From Clostridium puniceum (GTDB taxonomy: Bacteria; Bacillota; Clostridia; Clostridiales; Clostridiaceae): a DNA stretch of 44,591 nt. The stretch's first letter is position 1. The number at the start of each line of letters is the position of its first letter. Under the pieces are notes generated by a model, which saw only the letters and a program-made list of their open reading frames with translations, was not told the origin of the DNA and searched no databases. This document shows positions 17,036 to 25,333 of this stretch, piece after piece. Location: assembly GCF_002006345.1 (NCBI RefSeq), contig NZ_LZZM01000188.1, positions 1 to 44,591 on the forward strand, in the 5' to 3' direction. The translations under genes and the position numbers were made by a program.

Positions 17036-17084
17036 ACATGCATATAAGCAGATTTTTTATGCTTTATGTGTGTTTTTTTATTTT
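17036..17084 (+). terminator. Terminator in the gap before the Cys-rich gene
   Basis: ACATGCATATAAGCA (17036-17050) pairs with TGCTTTATGTGTGT (17060-17073), about 14 bp with one bulge and two G-U pairs, followed by a run of T's. Confidence 0.75.
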
Positions 17085-17196
17085 AAAGTCCCTTTAGTGA
17101 TTTTTTAAAAGTAATTCTTATTTTTTTTAGTCTTAAAGAACAAAAAATATAAAAGTTGAATAATATATAATAACAAAAGAATAGGAGATGATAAAC

Positions 17197-17421
17197 ATGT
17201 CTAAACATTCTAATAATAGTTGTTGCTGCTGTAGATGTAATCCTTGTTGTAATAATAATTGCTGCTGTAATACTAATAGCTGTTGCTGCAATGGAGGATT
17301 TGGTGGTGGTTTTGGAAATGGATTCGGCGGAGGCTGTGGAGGTTTTGGCGGAAGCTGGATTTGGATTTTAGTGATTTTATTCCTTGGTGGAGGAGCAGGT
17401 TGCGGAAGCTTTTTCTGTTAA
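17197..17421 (+). CDS. Small Cys/Gly-rich protein with C-terminal membrane segment
   Basis: 74-aa protein with 16 Cys, in runs CCCC, CC, CCC and CCC in the first third, followed by a Gly/Phe-rich block (GGFGGGFGNGFGGG) and a hydrophobic segment SWIWILVILFLGGG with a Cys-containing tail. The tail resembles YjcZ-type small sporulation proteins, and Cys/Gly-rich proteins of this style are common and poorly described in Clostridium. A role in spore coat cross-linking or metal binding is possible but not shown. The ATG at 17197 fits AGGAG nine nt upstream; an in-frame ATG at 17188 is too close to that site. It is flanked by hairpins on both sides, so it is an independent unit. Confidence 0.8.
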   Translation: MSKHSNNSCCCCRCNPCCNNNCCCNTNSCCCNGGFGGGFGNGFGGGCGGFGGSWIWILVILFLGGGAGCGSFFC

Positions 17422-17465
17422 TTTTATTAATCTTAAGGACGATAACCTAAAGGTAGCCTTAGTTT

Positions 17466-17505
17466 AGATAATAGAAACGCTAGTTTTAGCGTTTCTATTA
17501 TATCT
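17466..17505. terminator. Hairpin/terminator after the Cys-rich gene
   Basis: AATAGAAACGCT pairs with AGCGTTTCTATT across a 6-nt loop, with a slightly imperfect extension of the stem. The T-run is poor, so it may be a weak or bidirectional terminator. Confidence 0.6.
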
Positions 17506-17530
17506 ATAATAAAATTGTAGTTTTTAGTGT

Positions 17531-17673
17531 ATTATATTTTATCATGTTAAACAATAAAATATAATAATTGATTTATCAGATTATATTTTTAAATTGTGAA
17601 ATATACATAAATATATAATAATTATATTTATTGTAGAATAATAATTAAATTACTTATTTAACTTCTGATAAAT
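17531..17673. repeat. AT-only hairpin and spaced inverted repeat before rluB
   Basis: ATTATATTTTAT/ATAAAATATAAT (17531-17542, 17554-17565) form a perfect 12-bp stem. A separate 10-bp pair, ATTTATCAGA (17571-17580) and TCTGATAAAT (17664-17673), encloses 83 nt. There is no coding sequence in this gap; function unknown. Confidence 0.3.
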
Positions 17674-17785
17674 AAACTAAATTATAGAGAGAAGTTGTAT
17701 TATATAGACGAAAAAGATATAATTTAAAATAGCAAAAGAGGAAATAAAACCAGTAGAAATACCAAGTTATGGAGTGAGTGAAATT

Positions 17786-18496
17786 ATGGAAGAAAGATTA
17801 CAGAAATATATGGCAAGTTGCGGTATTGCTTCAAGAAGAAAATGTGAAGAAATAATACTTACAGGAAAAGTTAAGGTAAATGGAGTTTTTGTTAATGAAG
17901 TTGGAATCAAAGTAGATCCATTAAAGGATATAGTAGAATATGAAGGACAGATAATAAGTAAAGCAGAAAAAAAAGTATACATAATGCTTAATAAGCCAGA
18001 AGGATACATAAGTTCTGTAAAAGATGAAAAAGGGAGAAAAACTATTTTAGATATAGTTAAGGTAGATGAGAGAATATATCCGATTGGAAGACTGGATTAT
18101 GATAGTTCAGGACTATTGTTATTAACAAATGATGGTGAAATATATAATAAAATAATTCATCCAAGAGTAGAGATAATTAAAAAGTATATAGCAGTAGTTA
18201 AAGGGAAAATAAGTGAAAAGGATATTAAAAAATTTCAAATAGGAATAGATATTGGAGGATACATAACTGCTCCAGCAGAACTTATGGTAATAAGTTATGA
18301 TAAAGAGGTATCAACTATAGAGATCGGTATTCATGAAGGGAAGAATAGACAAATAAGAAAGATGTGTGCAGCATTAAATCATGAGGTTTTGTCGTTAAAG
18401 AGAATATCTATTGGAGAAATAAAACTTGGATATTTAAAAAGAGGAGAATACAGAGATTTAAATAAAGAGGAAATAAGTTATATAAATACTTTATAA
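17786..18496 (+). CDS. rluB: Pseudouridine synthase, RluB/RsuA family
   Basis: 236-aa enzyme converting a specific uridine to pseudouridine, in Gram-positives usually in 23S rRNA. An N-terminal S4 RNA-binding domain (residues about 1-60, RLQKYMASCGIASRRKCEEI) precedes the catalytic domain with the nucleophilic Asp104 in GRLDYDSSGLLLLTNDGE, and motif III HEGKNRQIRKM follows. The ATG at 17786 sits 11 nt after GGAG; a GTG at 17774 overlaps that site and is rejected. In many Firmicutes rluB adjoins scpB; here about 14 kb separates them. It stands alone between intergenic stretches. Confidence 0.94.
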   Translation: MEERLQKYMASCGIASRRKCEEIILTGKVKVNGVFVNEVGIKVDPLKDIVEYEGQIISKAEKKVYIMLNKPEGYISSVKDEKGRKTILDIVKVDERIYPIGRLDYDSSGLLLLTNDGEIYNKIIHPRVEIIKKYIAVVKGKISEKDIKKFQIGIDIGGYITAPAELMVISYDKEVSTIEIGIHEGKNRQIRKMCAALNHEVLSLKRISIGEIKLGYLKRGEYRDLNKEEISYINTL

Positions 18497-18582
18497 TAAT
18501 AAGTTAAAATAAACAAGCTACATATGCGTAATTTATTTACAAAATTCTAATGTGGCAAATTAGATATAACTTCTAGTATAAT

Positions 18583-18616
18583 ACAGTGATTTGAATAATT
18601 TTGATTAAATCACTGT
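18583..18616 (+). terminator. Possible hairpin after rluB
   Basis: ACAGTGATTT (18583-18592) and AAATCACTGT (18607-18616) form a perfect 10-bp stem with a 14-nt loop, about 90 nt after the rluB stop. A weaker terminator-like stem, AAAAATCT/AGATTTTT with trailing T's, follows at 18690-18708. Confidence 0.45.
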
Positions 18617-18737
18617 TAATTAAATTGAGAATATTATAACAATTTTTAATTTTAAATTAAAATTAAATTTTATATTGACGGTAAGTAATAAAAATCTTGC
18701 AGATTTTTAATATTTAGTTTCAAAAATCAGTTATTTA

Positions 18738-18766
18738 TTGTACAATTTTAAATAAGATGATAGAAT
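18738..18766 (+). promoter_or_regulatory. Promoter of the RpiR-family regulator gene
   Basis: TTGTAC (18738-18743), 17-bp spacer, TAGAAT (18761-18766), 41 bp before the ATG at 18808. Confidence 0.55.
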
Positions 18767-18807
18767 TAAATTAATATTATTCAAAATTGATAGTGGGAAG
18801 GCAAAGT

Positions 18808-19704
18808 ATGGATGAATTAAATAATGAAAATAGCAAAGATTTAATGAGACTAATTCAAGGCAAATTTATAAGATTAAGTAAGGGACAAAAATTAATAGCT
18901 GAATACATATTAAAATATTATGATAAAGCTGCATTTATGACAGCAGCTAAGCTTGGAACCTCTGTAGGAGTATCAGAATCAACAGTTGTAAGATTTGCAA
19001 TTGAACTTGGATTTTCAGGATATCCAAAACTTCAAAAAGCATTGCAAGAACTTATAAAAAATAAACTTACTACAGTGCAAAGATTAGAGCTTAGAAATGA
19101 CTATTTCTCAGATGGTGATGCTTTAAAAGGTGTACTTAAGGCAGATATGGAAAATATTAGAGCTACCTTGGAAAAAATAAATCAAAATACATTTGAAGAG
19201 GTTGTGAAAAATATATTTGAAGCACAAAGAATATATATAATCGGTCTTAGAAGTTCAACAGCGATTGCAGAATTTTTAGGATTTTATCTAAACATAATAT
19301 TACAAAATGTAAAGATTGTAAGTTATGGTATTTCAGATGTTTTTGAACAAATGATAAATGTGGGTGAAGGTGACTTAGTCATTGGTATTGGGTTTCCAAG
19401 ATATGCAGCTAAGACAATAGATGCTTTGGAATTTGCTCAAGACAGAGGAGCAAAAGTAGTTGCGCTTACAGATAGTTTATTATCACCATTAGCAGCTAAA
19501 GCAGATTATACATTAATAGCTCAAAGTAATATGGCATCATTTGTAGATTCGTTAGTTGCACCATTATCAGTAATAAATGCTTTAATTATTGCTGTTGGAA
19601 TGAGAGAAAAAGAAAATATTTCTTATGTATTTGGAAACTTAGAAAAAATCTGGCAAACTTATAATGTATATTCAATTAATAATAGGAATGTATCAGATGA
19701 TTAA
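18808..19704 (+). CDS. MurR/RpiR family transcriptional regulator
   Basis: 298-aa regulator with an N-terminal helix-turn-helix of the RpiR type (residues about 5-80: LSKGQKLIAEYILKYYDKAAF and VGVSESTVVRFAIELGFSGY) and a C-terminal SIS sugar-phosphate-binding domain (about 120-260: IYIIGLRSSTAIAEFLGFYL, VIGIGFPRYAAKTIDALEFA). Such proteins sense phosphosugars and control nearby sugar-use genes. No sugar gene is adjacent, so the target is unknown; the only thing directly downstream is a decayed aldo/keto reductase. The ATG follows GGAAGG; an in-frame TTG at 18787 is not used. It has its own promoter. Confidence 0.93.
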   Translation: MDELNNENSKDLMRLIQGKFIRLSKGQKLIAEYILKYYDKAAFMTAAKLGTSVGVSESTVVRFAIELGFSGYPKLQKALQELIKNKLTTVQRLELRNDYFSDGDALKGVLKADMENIRATLEKINQNTFEEVVKNIFEAQRIYIIGLRSSTAIAEFLGFYLNIILQNVKIVSYGISDVFEQMINVGEGDLVIGIGFPRYAAKTIDALEFAQDRGAKVVALTDSLLSPLAAKADYTLIAQSNMASFVDSLVAPLSVINALIIAVGMREKENISYVFGNLEKIWQTYNVYSINNRNVSDD

Positions 19705-19729
19705 GAGTCATGAATGAATATAAAATCAA

Positions 19730-19909
19730 ATGGTAGATACTTTTTTTGAAAGAGTTTTTAATGAACAGTTACAAAAATCTAGTGTAGATTATTTTGATTA
19801 TTATCTTCTTCATAATTTAGGAGTAACACATTATGATATAGCTAAAAATTTTGATAGCTTTGCATTTGTTCAAAAAAAGAAGGAGTTCCACCTAGAATTT
19901 AATTACTAG
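19730..19909 (+). pseudogene. Fragment of an aldo/keto reductase
   Basis: A 59-codon frame reads MVDTFFERVFNEQLQKSSVD, then YFDYYLLHNLGVTHYDIAKN, then FDSFAFVQKKKE. This matches the middle of clostridial aldo/keto reductases (from memory, the consensus is roughly FNEQLEKCGVEYFDYYLLH). A complete enzyme is 300-370 aa; here both ends are missing, and the frame runs out in the stem of a terminator. It lies between the RpiR regulator and cca. It is most likely a deletion remnant of a gene formerly next to the regulator. A functional short peptide is unlikely. Confidence 0.7.
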
Positions 19910-19922
19910 GTGGATTTTTTTT
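19887..19922 (+). terminator. Rho-independent terminator
   Basis: TCCACCTAG (19887-19895) and CTAGGTGGA (19906-19914) form a perfect 9-bp, GC-containing stem with a 10-nt loop and eight T's. It serves the rpiR/remnant transcript and lies 32 nt before the 3' end of convergent cca. Confidence 0.9.
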
Positions 19923-19954
19923 GAAACAGTTTTTATGTTTTAAGCATGAAATTA

Positions 19955-21316
19955 TTAATAATTATATTTTTCTGCTGCTATTAATAGTGATTCTTTTTCA
20001 TTGGATAAATTTTCAGCAAGAACATCTTCAAGTAATTGGTTTAATATTTTACCAATTTTTTCACCTGCTGGAATACCAATATCAATTAAATCTTTACCAT
20101 TAATAGCTAATTTTTTTAATGTTATGCAAATATTTTCTTCAATTACTTCATTAAAGATTTTTTGAATAGAATCAATTTCGCCTAAGCGAATCAGTGCTTT
20201 ATCAGGGTTTTGGGCTAGAATATCAGCTTTTTTTACTGAAAGTAATCTTTGAAATTGTGATATATTACCGTCTAATTTAGATAAGATTTTTCGAATACTC
20301 TTTTTTTGTGGTTTGATAACTATATCATGATATTTTATTAGTTGTATAACATTTTTTATGTCATTTTTAGAAATTAATTCTGAAGTTGTTAATTTCATTC
20401 TTTTGAAAATTTCAGATGCAATTCTAGTGGATTCATCTGCGTGACCGTAAAAATGACCAATTCCTTGCGTATCAATTCTATAGCAATTTATCTTTCCAAT
20501 ATCATGAAAGAACATAGTTAATTTTAATATTAATTCGTCTACGTTATTAATTGTAATAAGGGTATGTTTCCAAACATCATAGCAATGATAAGGGTTATTT
20601 TGTTCAAATCCAATCATAGATTTTATTTCTGGAATAATACATAATATAATTTCTTGAAATTCATCAAGTATATTTATTGCGTTTTTGCCTTGAAGAATTT
20701 TTATAAATTCTACAGCAATTCGTTCTTGAGAAATATTTATTAAAAGTTCTTTATTTTTTAACATTGCTGTTTTTGTAGATTCTTCTACTATAAACCCTAA
20801 ATTAGATGCAAATCTAATTCCTCGTAAAATTCTTAGAGCATCTTCTCTTAATCTTTTATTAGCATCCCCAACACATCTAATAATTTTACGTTCAATATCA
20901 GATACACCGTTAAAAGGATCTATTATTCCAACAGATTCATTAAAAAAAATAGCATTTTGTGTGTAATCTCGCCTGCTTAAATCTTCTACTAAATTTCTTG
21001 TGAATGATACAGTATCAGGTCTACGACCATCGGAATAAGTGCCATCTATTCTATAGGTTGTTATTTCTATTTCTTCATCGTTTATAAAAATAACTACAGT
21101 ACCATGTTTTAAACCTACAGCAAGTTGTTTAAAGTTGTGAAATACTGATTGAATTTCATTTGGTGTAGCTGATGTGCAGATATCCCAATCATGAGGAATC
21201 TTATTCATAAGGGCATCTCGAATGCATCCTCCAACAACACCTGCTTCAAAACCTGAATCTATTAACATTTTTACTGCTAAAGCAGGATTTTTAGGTATAT
21301 TAATTTTTAACATCAT
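19955..21316 (-). CDS. cca: CCA tRNA nucleotidyltransferase with HD domain
   Basis: 453-aa enzyme that adds or repairs the 3' CCA of tRNAs. The class II head has GGCIRDAL (residues 29-36) and the metal-binding D43-W-D45; RRDYTQNAIFFN and the ERI motif near residue 200 are family marks. An HD phosphohydrolase domain follows (H271-D272 in MFFHDIGK), as in bacterial Cca proteins with associated phosphatase activity. A strong AGGAGG lies 10 nt before the ATG at 21316; the adjacent ATG at 21313 is equally possible. It is monocistronic, convergent with the rpiR region. Confidence 0.93.
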   Translation of the reverse strand: MMLKINIPKNPALAVKMLIDSGFEAGVVGGCIRDALMNKIPHDWDICTSATPNEIQSVFHNFKQLAVGLKHGTVVIFINDEEIEITTYRIDGTYSDGRRPDTVSFTRNLVEDLSRRDYTQNAIFFNESVGIIDPFNGVSDIERKIIRCVGDANKRLREDALRILRGIRFASNLGFIVEESTKTAMLKNKELLINISQERIAVEFIKILQGKNAINILDEFQEIILCIIPEIKSMIGFEQNNPYHCYDVWKHTLITINNVDELILKLTMFFHDIGKINCYRIDTQGIGHFYGHADESTRIASEIFKRMKLTTSELISKNDIKNVIQLIKYHDIVIKPQKKSIRKILSKLDGNISQFQRLLSVKKADILAQNPDKALIRLGEIDSIQKIFNEVIEENICITLKKLAINGKDLIDIGIPAGEKIGKILNQLLEDVLAENLSNEKESLLIAAEKYNY

Positions 21317-21563
21317 CGGTATTTATCCTCCTAATATAATATTACAACATATCTATTTCATAATAATTTACATATATAAGTTCTAATTAAGAAAGTTCAT
21401 AATTTAGTTGGTTGTCTTATCCAATCACTCTAATATAGAAATTAAGTCTTAATGAACAAAATTTTTTAGAACATATATATATAATTAAAAGTTTGTATTT
21501 AGAGATAACTTTGTGAACTCTATTTTTTAGAAAATATTAACAATTAATATTTGAACTTAAAGA

Positions 21564-21597
21564 TATGGTATAATTATAATCTTATGATTATACCATA
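21564..21597. promoter_or_regulatory. 34-nt palindrome in the cca-FIST intergenic region
   Basis: Two 16-nt arms (TATGGTATAATTATAA and TTATGATTATACCATA) with a 2-nt centre and one non-Watson-Crick pair. It lies about 250 bp upstream of cca (minus strand) and 400 bp upstream of the FIST gene, between divergent genes. It has no T-run, so it is not an ordinary terminator; it may be an operator. Confidence 0.45.
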
Positions 21598-21725
21598 ATA
21601 AAGCATCTTGGTATACAAATGCTAAAATATTATGTTTCTTTAAAATATTAAATTATTAATAGATAGAAGATTGGGAGCAAATATTAATATAAAATTATAC
21701 TTTTGTTAAACTTTGAAATGTTTAT

Positions 21726-21753
21726 TTGACAAAATTATAGAAAATCATAAATT
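21726..21753 (+). promoter_or_regulatory. Possible promoter of the FIST-MCP operon
   Basis: A consensus TTGACA (21726-21731) and TAAATT (21748-21753) with a 16-bp spacer, giving a leader of a little over 200 nt before the FIST gene. The leader has no convincing gene in it. Confidence 0.45.
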
Positions 21754-21969
21754 AAATGACAAAGAACAATTGATAAAAATTGGTAAAAGAAGAAGAAAAT
21801 TTTATTTTTAATGCTTTTATGATAATATTATATATAAGAATATTGTATTTAAGGAAATATGTTGTAAAAAATAAAAAGTGTGTAAAGGCGGTTAATTCCA
21901 GTGAAGAATTAAAATTGCAACATAATCGAATATTTGGAGAAATTATTTTAAATGTTAGGAGCTGTTATT

Positions 21970-23001
21970 ATGAAATCATTAATTTTCTCAAATCCACAAG
22001 GAGTATCTAAGTATACAAAAACAAATAGTAATAAAGGATTTGTTTTATTTTCTACAGTAGAAGTTATATTGGAATTATCTAAGTTAGTTTCATCAAATGT
22101 TACACTTTGTTCTACATCTGGGGAATACAGTATAGAAGGGTATAAAGATGGAATTATTTCAGGTTTTGAATATGAATTATCAGATGCAGAAGTTGTGGAA
22201 ATACTTTATCCTCCAATAAAAAGTATTAGTAATTTAAAGAAAGCATATAAAAAGGTACAAAATAATGTAAATGCTTTTGCATTGTTATTATGTGATGGAT
22301 TAACTGGAATGGAAGAAAGTATTGTTACTACATTTTATTTTACACATGATAATTTTAAAATTATAGGTGGAAGCGCTGGTGATAATCTTAAATTTAAAGA
22401 AACATTTATATTTATAGGGTCTAAAAGAGTTCATAGTACTGTTTTATTTTTTAATACAAGCAGAAGAACAACTTTAATCAAAGAAAATATATATGTTCCA
22501 AGTGGAGCACGTTTGTTAGTAACGGAGGCAGATGCTATTAATAGAACTGTAAAAACCTTTAATAATGTTCCTGCAAGTATAGAATATGCAAAAATTTTAA
22601 ATGTTAGTGAATCAGACTTGCCTAATCATTTTATGAATAATCCTTTAGGAAAAATTTATAGAGATGAAATTTTTATTGCTTCACCTATGAAGGTGAATAC
22701 AGATAAATCTATTACATTTTATTGTCAATTAATGGCCAATACTTTTGTAGAAGTTCTTAAATCAGTTGATCCAGTTATTCAAATAAAAAAGACTATTGGA
22801 GATATTCCTTTTAAACCAACTTTTGTTTTTGCAATAAATTGTATCTTACGAAGTTTAAAATTCCAACAAGAAAATCTTTGGAAAAGTATAGATAAAGAAA
22901 TTATTTCATTCTGTCCTAATACTGCAGGTTTTATAAGTTATGGAGAACAATACTATAAAGCGCATGCCAATCAAACGATGGTAATGTTGATAGTTGAATA
23001 G
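21970..23001 (+). CDS. FIST domain sensor protein
   Basis: 343-aa cytosolic protein with FIST_N and FIST_C domains, predicted to bind small ligands such as amino acids as a signal input. Seen: the N-terminal domain with LLLCDGLTGMEESIVTTFY and GGSAGDNLKFKETFIF, characteristic of FIST_N, and the C-terminal part with NPLGKI, then IFIASPMKVNTDKSI and the closing ISYGEQYY region. No transmembrane segment or output domain is present. The ATG at 21970 follows AGGAG; the in-frame ATG at 21952 lies upstream of that site. The soluble chemotaxis transducer gene starts 15 nt after its stop, so sensor and transducer probably form a split receptor. Confidence 0.9.
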   Translation: MKSLIFSNPQGVSKYTKTNSNKGFVLFSTVEVILELSKLVSSNVTLCSTSGEYSIEGYKDGIISGFEYELSDAEVVEILYPPIKSISNLKKAYKKVQNNVNAFALLLCDGLTGMEESIVTTFYFTHDNFKIIGGSAGDNLKFKETFIFIGSKRVHSTVLFFNTSRRTTLIKENIYVPSGARLLVTEADAINRTVKTFNNVPASIEYAKILNVSESDLPNHFMNNPLGKIYRDEIFIASPMKVNTDKSITFYCQLMANTFVEVLKSVDPVIQIKKTIGDIPFKPTFVFAINCILRSLKFQQENLWKSIDKEIISFCPNTAGFISYGEQYYKAHANQTMVMLIVE

Positions 23002-23016
23002 TAAGGAGGCATTAAA

Positions 23017-23988
23017 ATGTTTAAAATTTCTAATAAAGATAAGATAGAGAAAATAAAATCATCTGAAAGTAAGGTTAATACTGAGATAAAATCAGAAGAA
23101 AAAGGATTTTTGTATGCAAAAGAAGTTTTTGAGTTAAACTCACAAATACAAAGTAATATTGATATTCTTGTTCATGAAGAAGGGGATATGACTCACGGAT
23201 TAAATACACTTTTAAAGGGAGCAGAATATACGACACAAGAAACAGAACAAGTTAATGAATACTTGCAAAGTTTATCTCATAATAGCGATAAAACAAAAAA
23301 ACTTGTCGATGGTGTAGTCGTAAGTCTTGATAATTCACAAAAAGAAATAGAGAATGCTAAAAATGAATTTTGCGATTTAATAAATCAAGTCGGTTCTGTA
23401 TCACAAGTATTTGAGGAATTATTAAATTTAATTTCAGATATCCAACAATATTATAATAGCATTCAAGGGTTTGCAACTATGATAACTGGTATTGCAAAAC
23501 AAACAAATTTATTATCATTAAATGCATCAATAGAGGCAGCTAGAGTGGGCGAAGCAGGAAAGGGATTTACTGTTGTTGCTAACGAAATAAAAAAACTTTC
23601 TGTTGATACGCAGGAAAATGCAAAAGATATCATGAATTCCTTGCAAATGTTAACTACATCTATGGAACAATTAGTAAATAAATCAAATGAAGGTTCTGGT
23701 GTTATAACTAAGGCTACTGAAATTATTGAAGGTTCATCTTCTATATTAGACAGGATTGTTGATGCTGAACTAGGTGTATATAAAAATGTGGCAGAAGTAC
23801 AAGACTCTCAAAGTAATAATTTGCATGGAATAAAAGAAATATCAATTAGTTTAACTAATTTAGTGAATAAATCAAAAGCAGAAAATCAACAATTGGAAAC
23901 TATAATTTATGGTATACAAAAGAAAGCAGATTGTTATATGCACATACTTAATAATCTTAATCAAATAAAAATTCTGGAAAATGAATAA
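23017..23988 (+). CDS. Soluble methyl-accepting chemotaxis-type transducer
   Basis: 323-aa cytosolic signalling protein with no transmembrane or HAMP segment. Its C-terminal two thirds form an MCP signalling helix pair with the tip [20 protein letters not shown], then [19 protein letters not shown]. The N-terminal 60 residues are charged and helical and have no sensor domain. It is coupled to the FIST gene (15-nt gap, TAAGGAGG site), so the FIST protein is the obvious sensory partner. The output could be chemotaxis or another CheA-linked process. No che genes are nearby. Confidence 0.92.
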   Translation: MFKISNKDKIEKIKSSESKVNTEIKSEEKGFLYAKEVFELNSQIQSNIDILVHEEGDMTHGLNTLLKGAEYTTQETEQVNEYLQSLSHNSDKTKKLVDGVVVSLDNSQKEIENAKNEFCDLINQVGSVSQVFEELLNLISDIQQYYNSIQGFATMITGIAKQTNLLSLNASIEAARVGEAGKGFTVVANEIKKLSVDTQENAKDIMNSLQMLTTSMEQLVNKSNEGSGVITKATEIIEGSSSILDRIVDAELGVYKNVAEVQDSQSNNLHGIKEISISLTNLVNKSKAENQQLETIIYGIQKKADCYMHILNNLNQIKILENE

Positions 23989-24171
23989 AAATTTTGTGGA
24001 GAATATAACAAAATTTTAATTAAAACTCAATAAATACTTTTTATTATAGTTAAATTATAGTAAAATTAATAATATGATTGTGTTATTTGTAAATTTTGGG
24101 GGATTGCTGTAGATTGTCTGTAGTAAATTTTAAGGATAGTTTAACGTCTTAATAAGGGGAGAGAAGATATA

Positions 24172-24441
24172 ATGCACGATGTTATTAATTATATGGAAAT
24201 ATGGGTTAATGAGTATATGGAAATTTTGTTAGAAAAAGTAGATGGATGTAAATGTGATAAATGTAAAAGAGATATTTATACACTTTCACTTAATAATTTA
24301 AAACCATATTATGTAGCTACACCTTTAGGAAAAATAATGGCTAAATTGGAAAGTACTAAACAACAAGTTGAAACAGACATAATCGTAGAAGTTACAAAAG
24401 CAATTAATAAAGTTAATAGTAGTCCAAATCATGATAGATAA
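24172..24441 (+). CDS. ComFB-domain protein
   Basis: 89-aa cytosolic protein consisting only of a ComFB domain. Seen: the N-terminal helix MHDVINYMEIWVNEYMEILL, the paired Cys motif CKCDKC, and the conserved LSLNNLKPYYVATPLGKI. ComFB belongs to the late competence operon in Bacillus, but stand-alone ComFB proteins are widespread, and cyanobacterial ones have been reported as cyclic-dinucleotide receptors. There are no comFA or comFC genes here, so a signalling role is at least as likely as competence. GGGGAGAG precedes the ATG. It follows the FIST-MCP pair in the same direction after about 180 nt. Confidence 0.88.
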   Translation: MHDVINYMEIWVNEYMEILLEKVDGCKCDKCKRDIYTLSLNNLKPYYVATPLGKIMAKLESTKQQVETDIIVEVTKAINKVNSSPNHDR

Positions 24442-24492
24442 AAACTACAACTATGATAAAATTATTAGTATATTTATTATATGAGAAGTAAA

Positions 24493-24530
24493 ATAAGATA
24501 ATTATTAAAAATAATTATCTTATTTATGTT
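24493..24530 (+). terminator. Terminator after the ComFB gene
   Basis: A perfect 14-bp AT-rich stem (24493-24506 with 24510-24523) with a 3-nt loop lies between convergent genes and probably works in both directions. Confidence 0.65.
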
Positions 24531-24544
24531 TTAAAGTGGAAGTT

Positions 24545-25333
24545 TTACCAATTTCCACTGGAACCACCGCCACCAGAGGAACCACCACCAAAATTGCCAA
24601 AGCCACCACTAGAAGAACCTCCTTTGGGGCCATTTCCTCTAAAGATGCTATTTAGAATTAGAATTTGCAAAAGCGTGTAAGAAATTCGTCCTCTATTAAA
24701 TAATAAATCTAATAGAATTAAACCTAAAAAAATTCCAACATAAAGTTTAAAATTACCAGTAGAAATAGTATTAGTATCAGTTACTGAAATTTTTAAAGAT
24801 TTATCCAAGGTAACGTTATATTCTTTTGCAATATAATCACATAATGTACTATATGAATTAATGATTCCTTTTCCATAATTACCTTCTATAAAATTAGGTT
24901 TTGCAATTGATTCAATAATTCTGCTACTTAATGCATCTGGAACAGCACCTTCAAGTCCACGTCCAACCTCAACTCTCCAAGCTCTGTCTTTTATAGCTAA
25001 AAGAACTAATAAGCCATTATCTTTTTCTTTTTGCCCAATTCCCCAAGTTCTAAATAAATTAATAGCAAATTCTTCAATAGGAATGTTATTAGTTGAATCT
25101 ATTATAACCACAACAGCTTGTGCACCTGTTTTATCTTCTAACTCTTTTCCTATAGAAATTATGTTATTTGATTCGGTTTGATTTATTATTTTCACATAAT
25201 CATTTATATATTTATGAGGAGTTGGAGAGGGGAGTTTAATTTCACCTATTACTGGAAATGAAAAAAAAGAAACTACTAAAAGAAGAAAAATTATAAATAA
25301 GCTTATAAATTTACTTTTATTATTTATTTTCAC
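24545..25333 (-). CDS. TPM domain protein (YgcG family), secreted/membrane-anchored
   Basis: 262-aa protein with an N-terminal signal/anchor (residues about 10-30), a TPM domain at about 40-170 ([30 protein letters not shown]; the hallmark [33 protein letters not shown]), a transmembrane helix at about 197-213, and a Gly/Ser-rich tail ending [14 protein letters not shown]. The family is thought to act in membrane or protein quality control; the precise activity is unknown. It overlaps the upstream lemA gene by 4 nt, the standard LemA-TPM gene pair. Confidence 0.92.
   Translation of the reverse strand: MKINNKSKFISLFIIFLLLVVSFFSFPVIGEIKLPSPTPHKYINDYVKIINQTESNNIISIGKELEDKTGAQAVVVIIDSTNNIPIEEFAINLFRTWGIGQKEKDNGLLVLLAIKDRAWRVEVGRGLEGAVPDALSSRIIESIAKPNFIEGNYGKGIINSYSTLCDYIAKEYNVTLDKSLKISVTDTNTISTGNFKLYVGIFLGLILLDLLFNRGRISYTLLQILILNSIFRGNGPKGGSSSGGFGNFGGGSSGGGGSSGNW

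Noticed and set aside
21780..22010. 76-codon frame upstream of and overlapping the FIST gene
   Set aside because: It begins with TTG without a ribosome site, runs into the FIST gene in another frame and has no family resemblance; the real start of the FIST gene has AGGAG.
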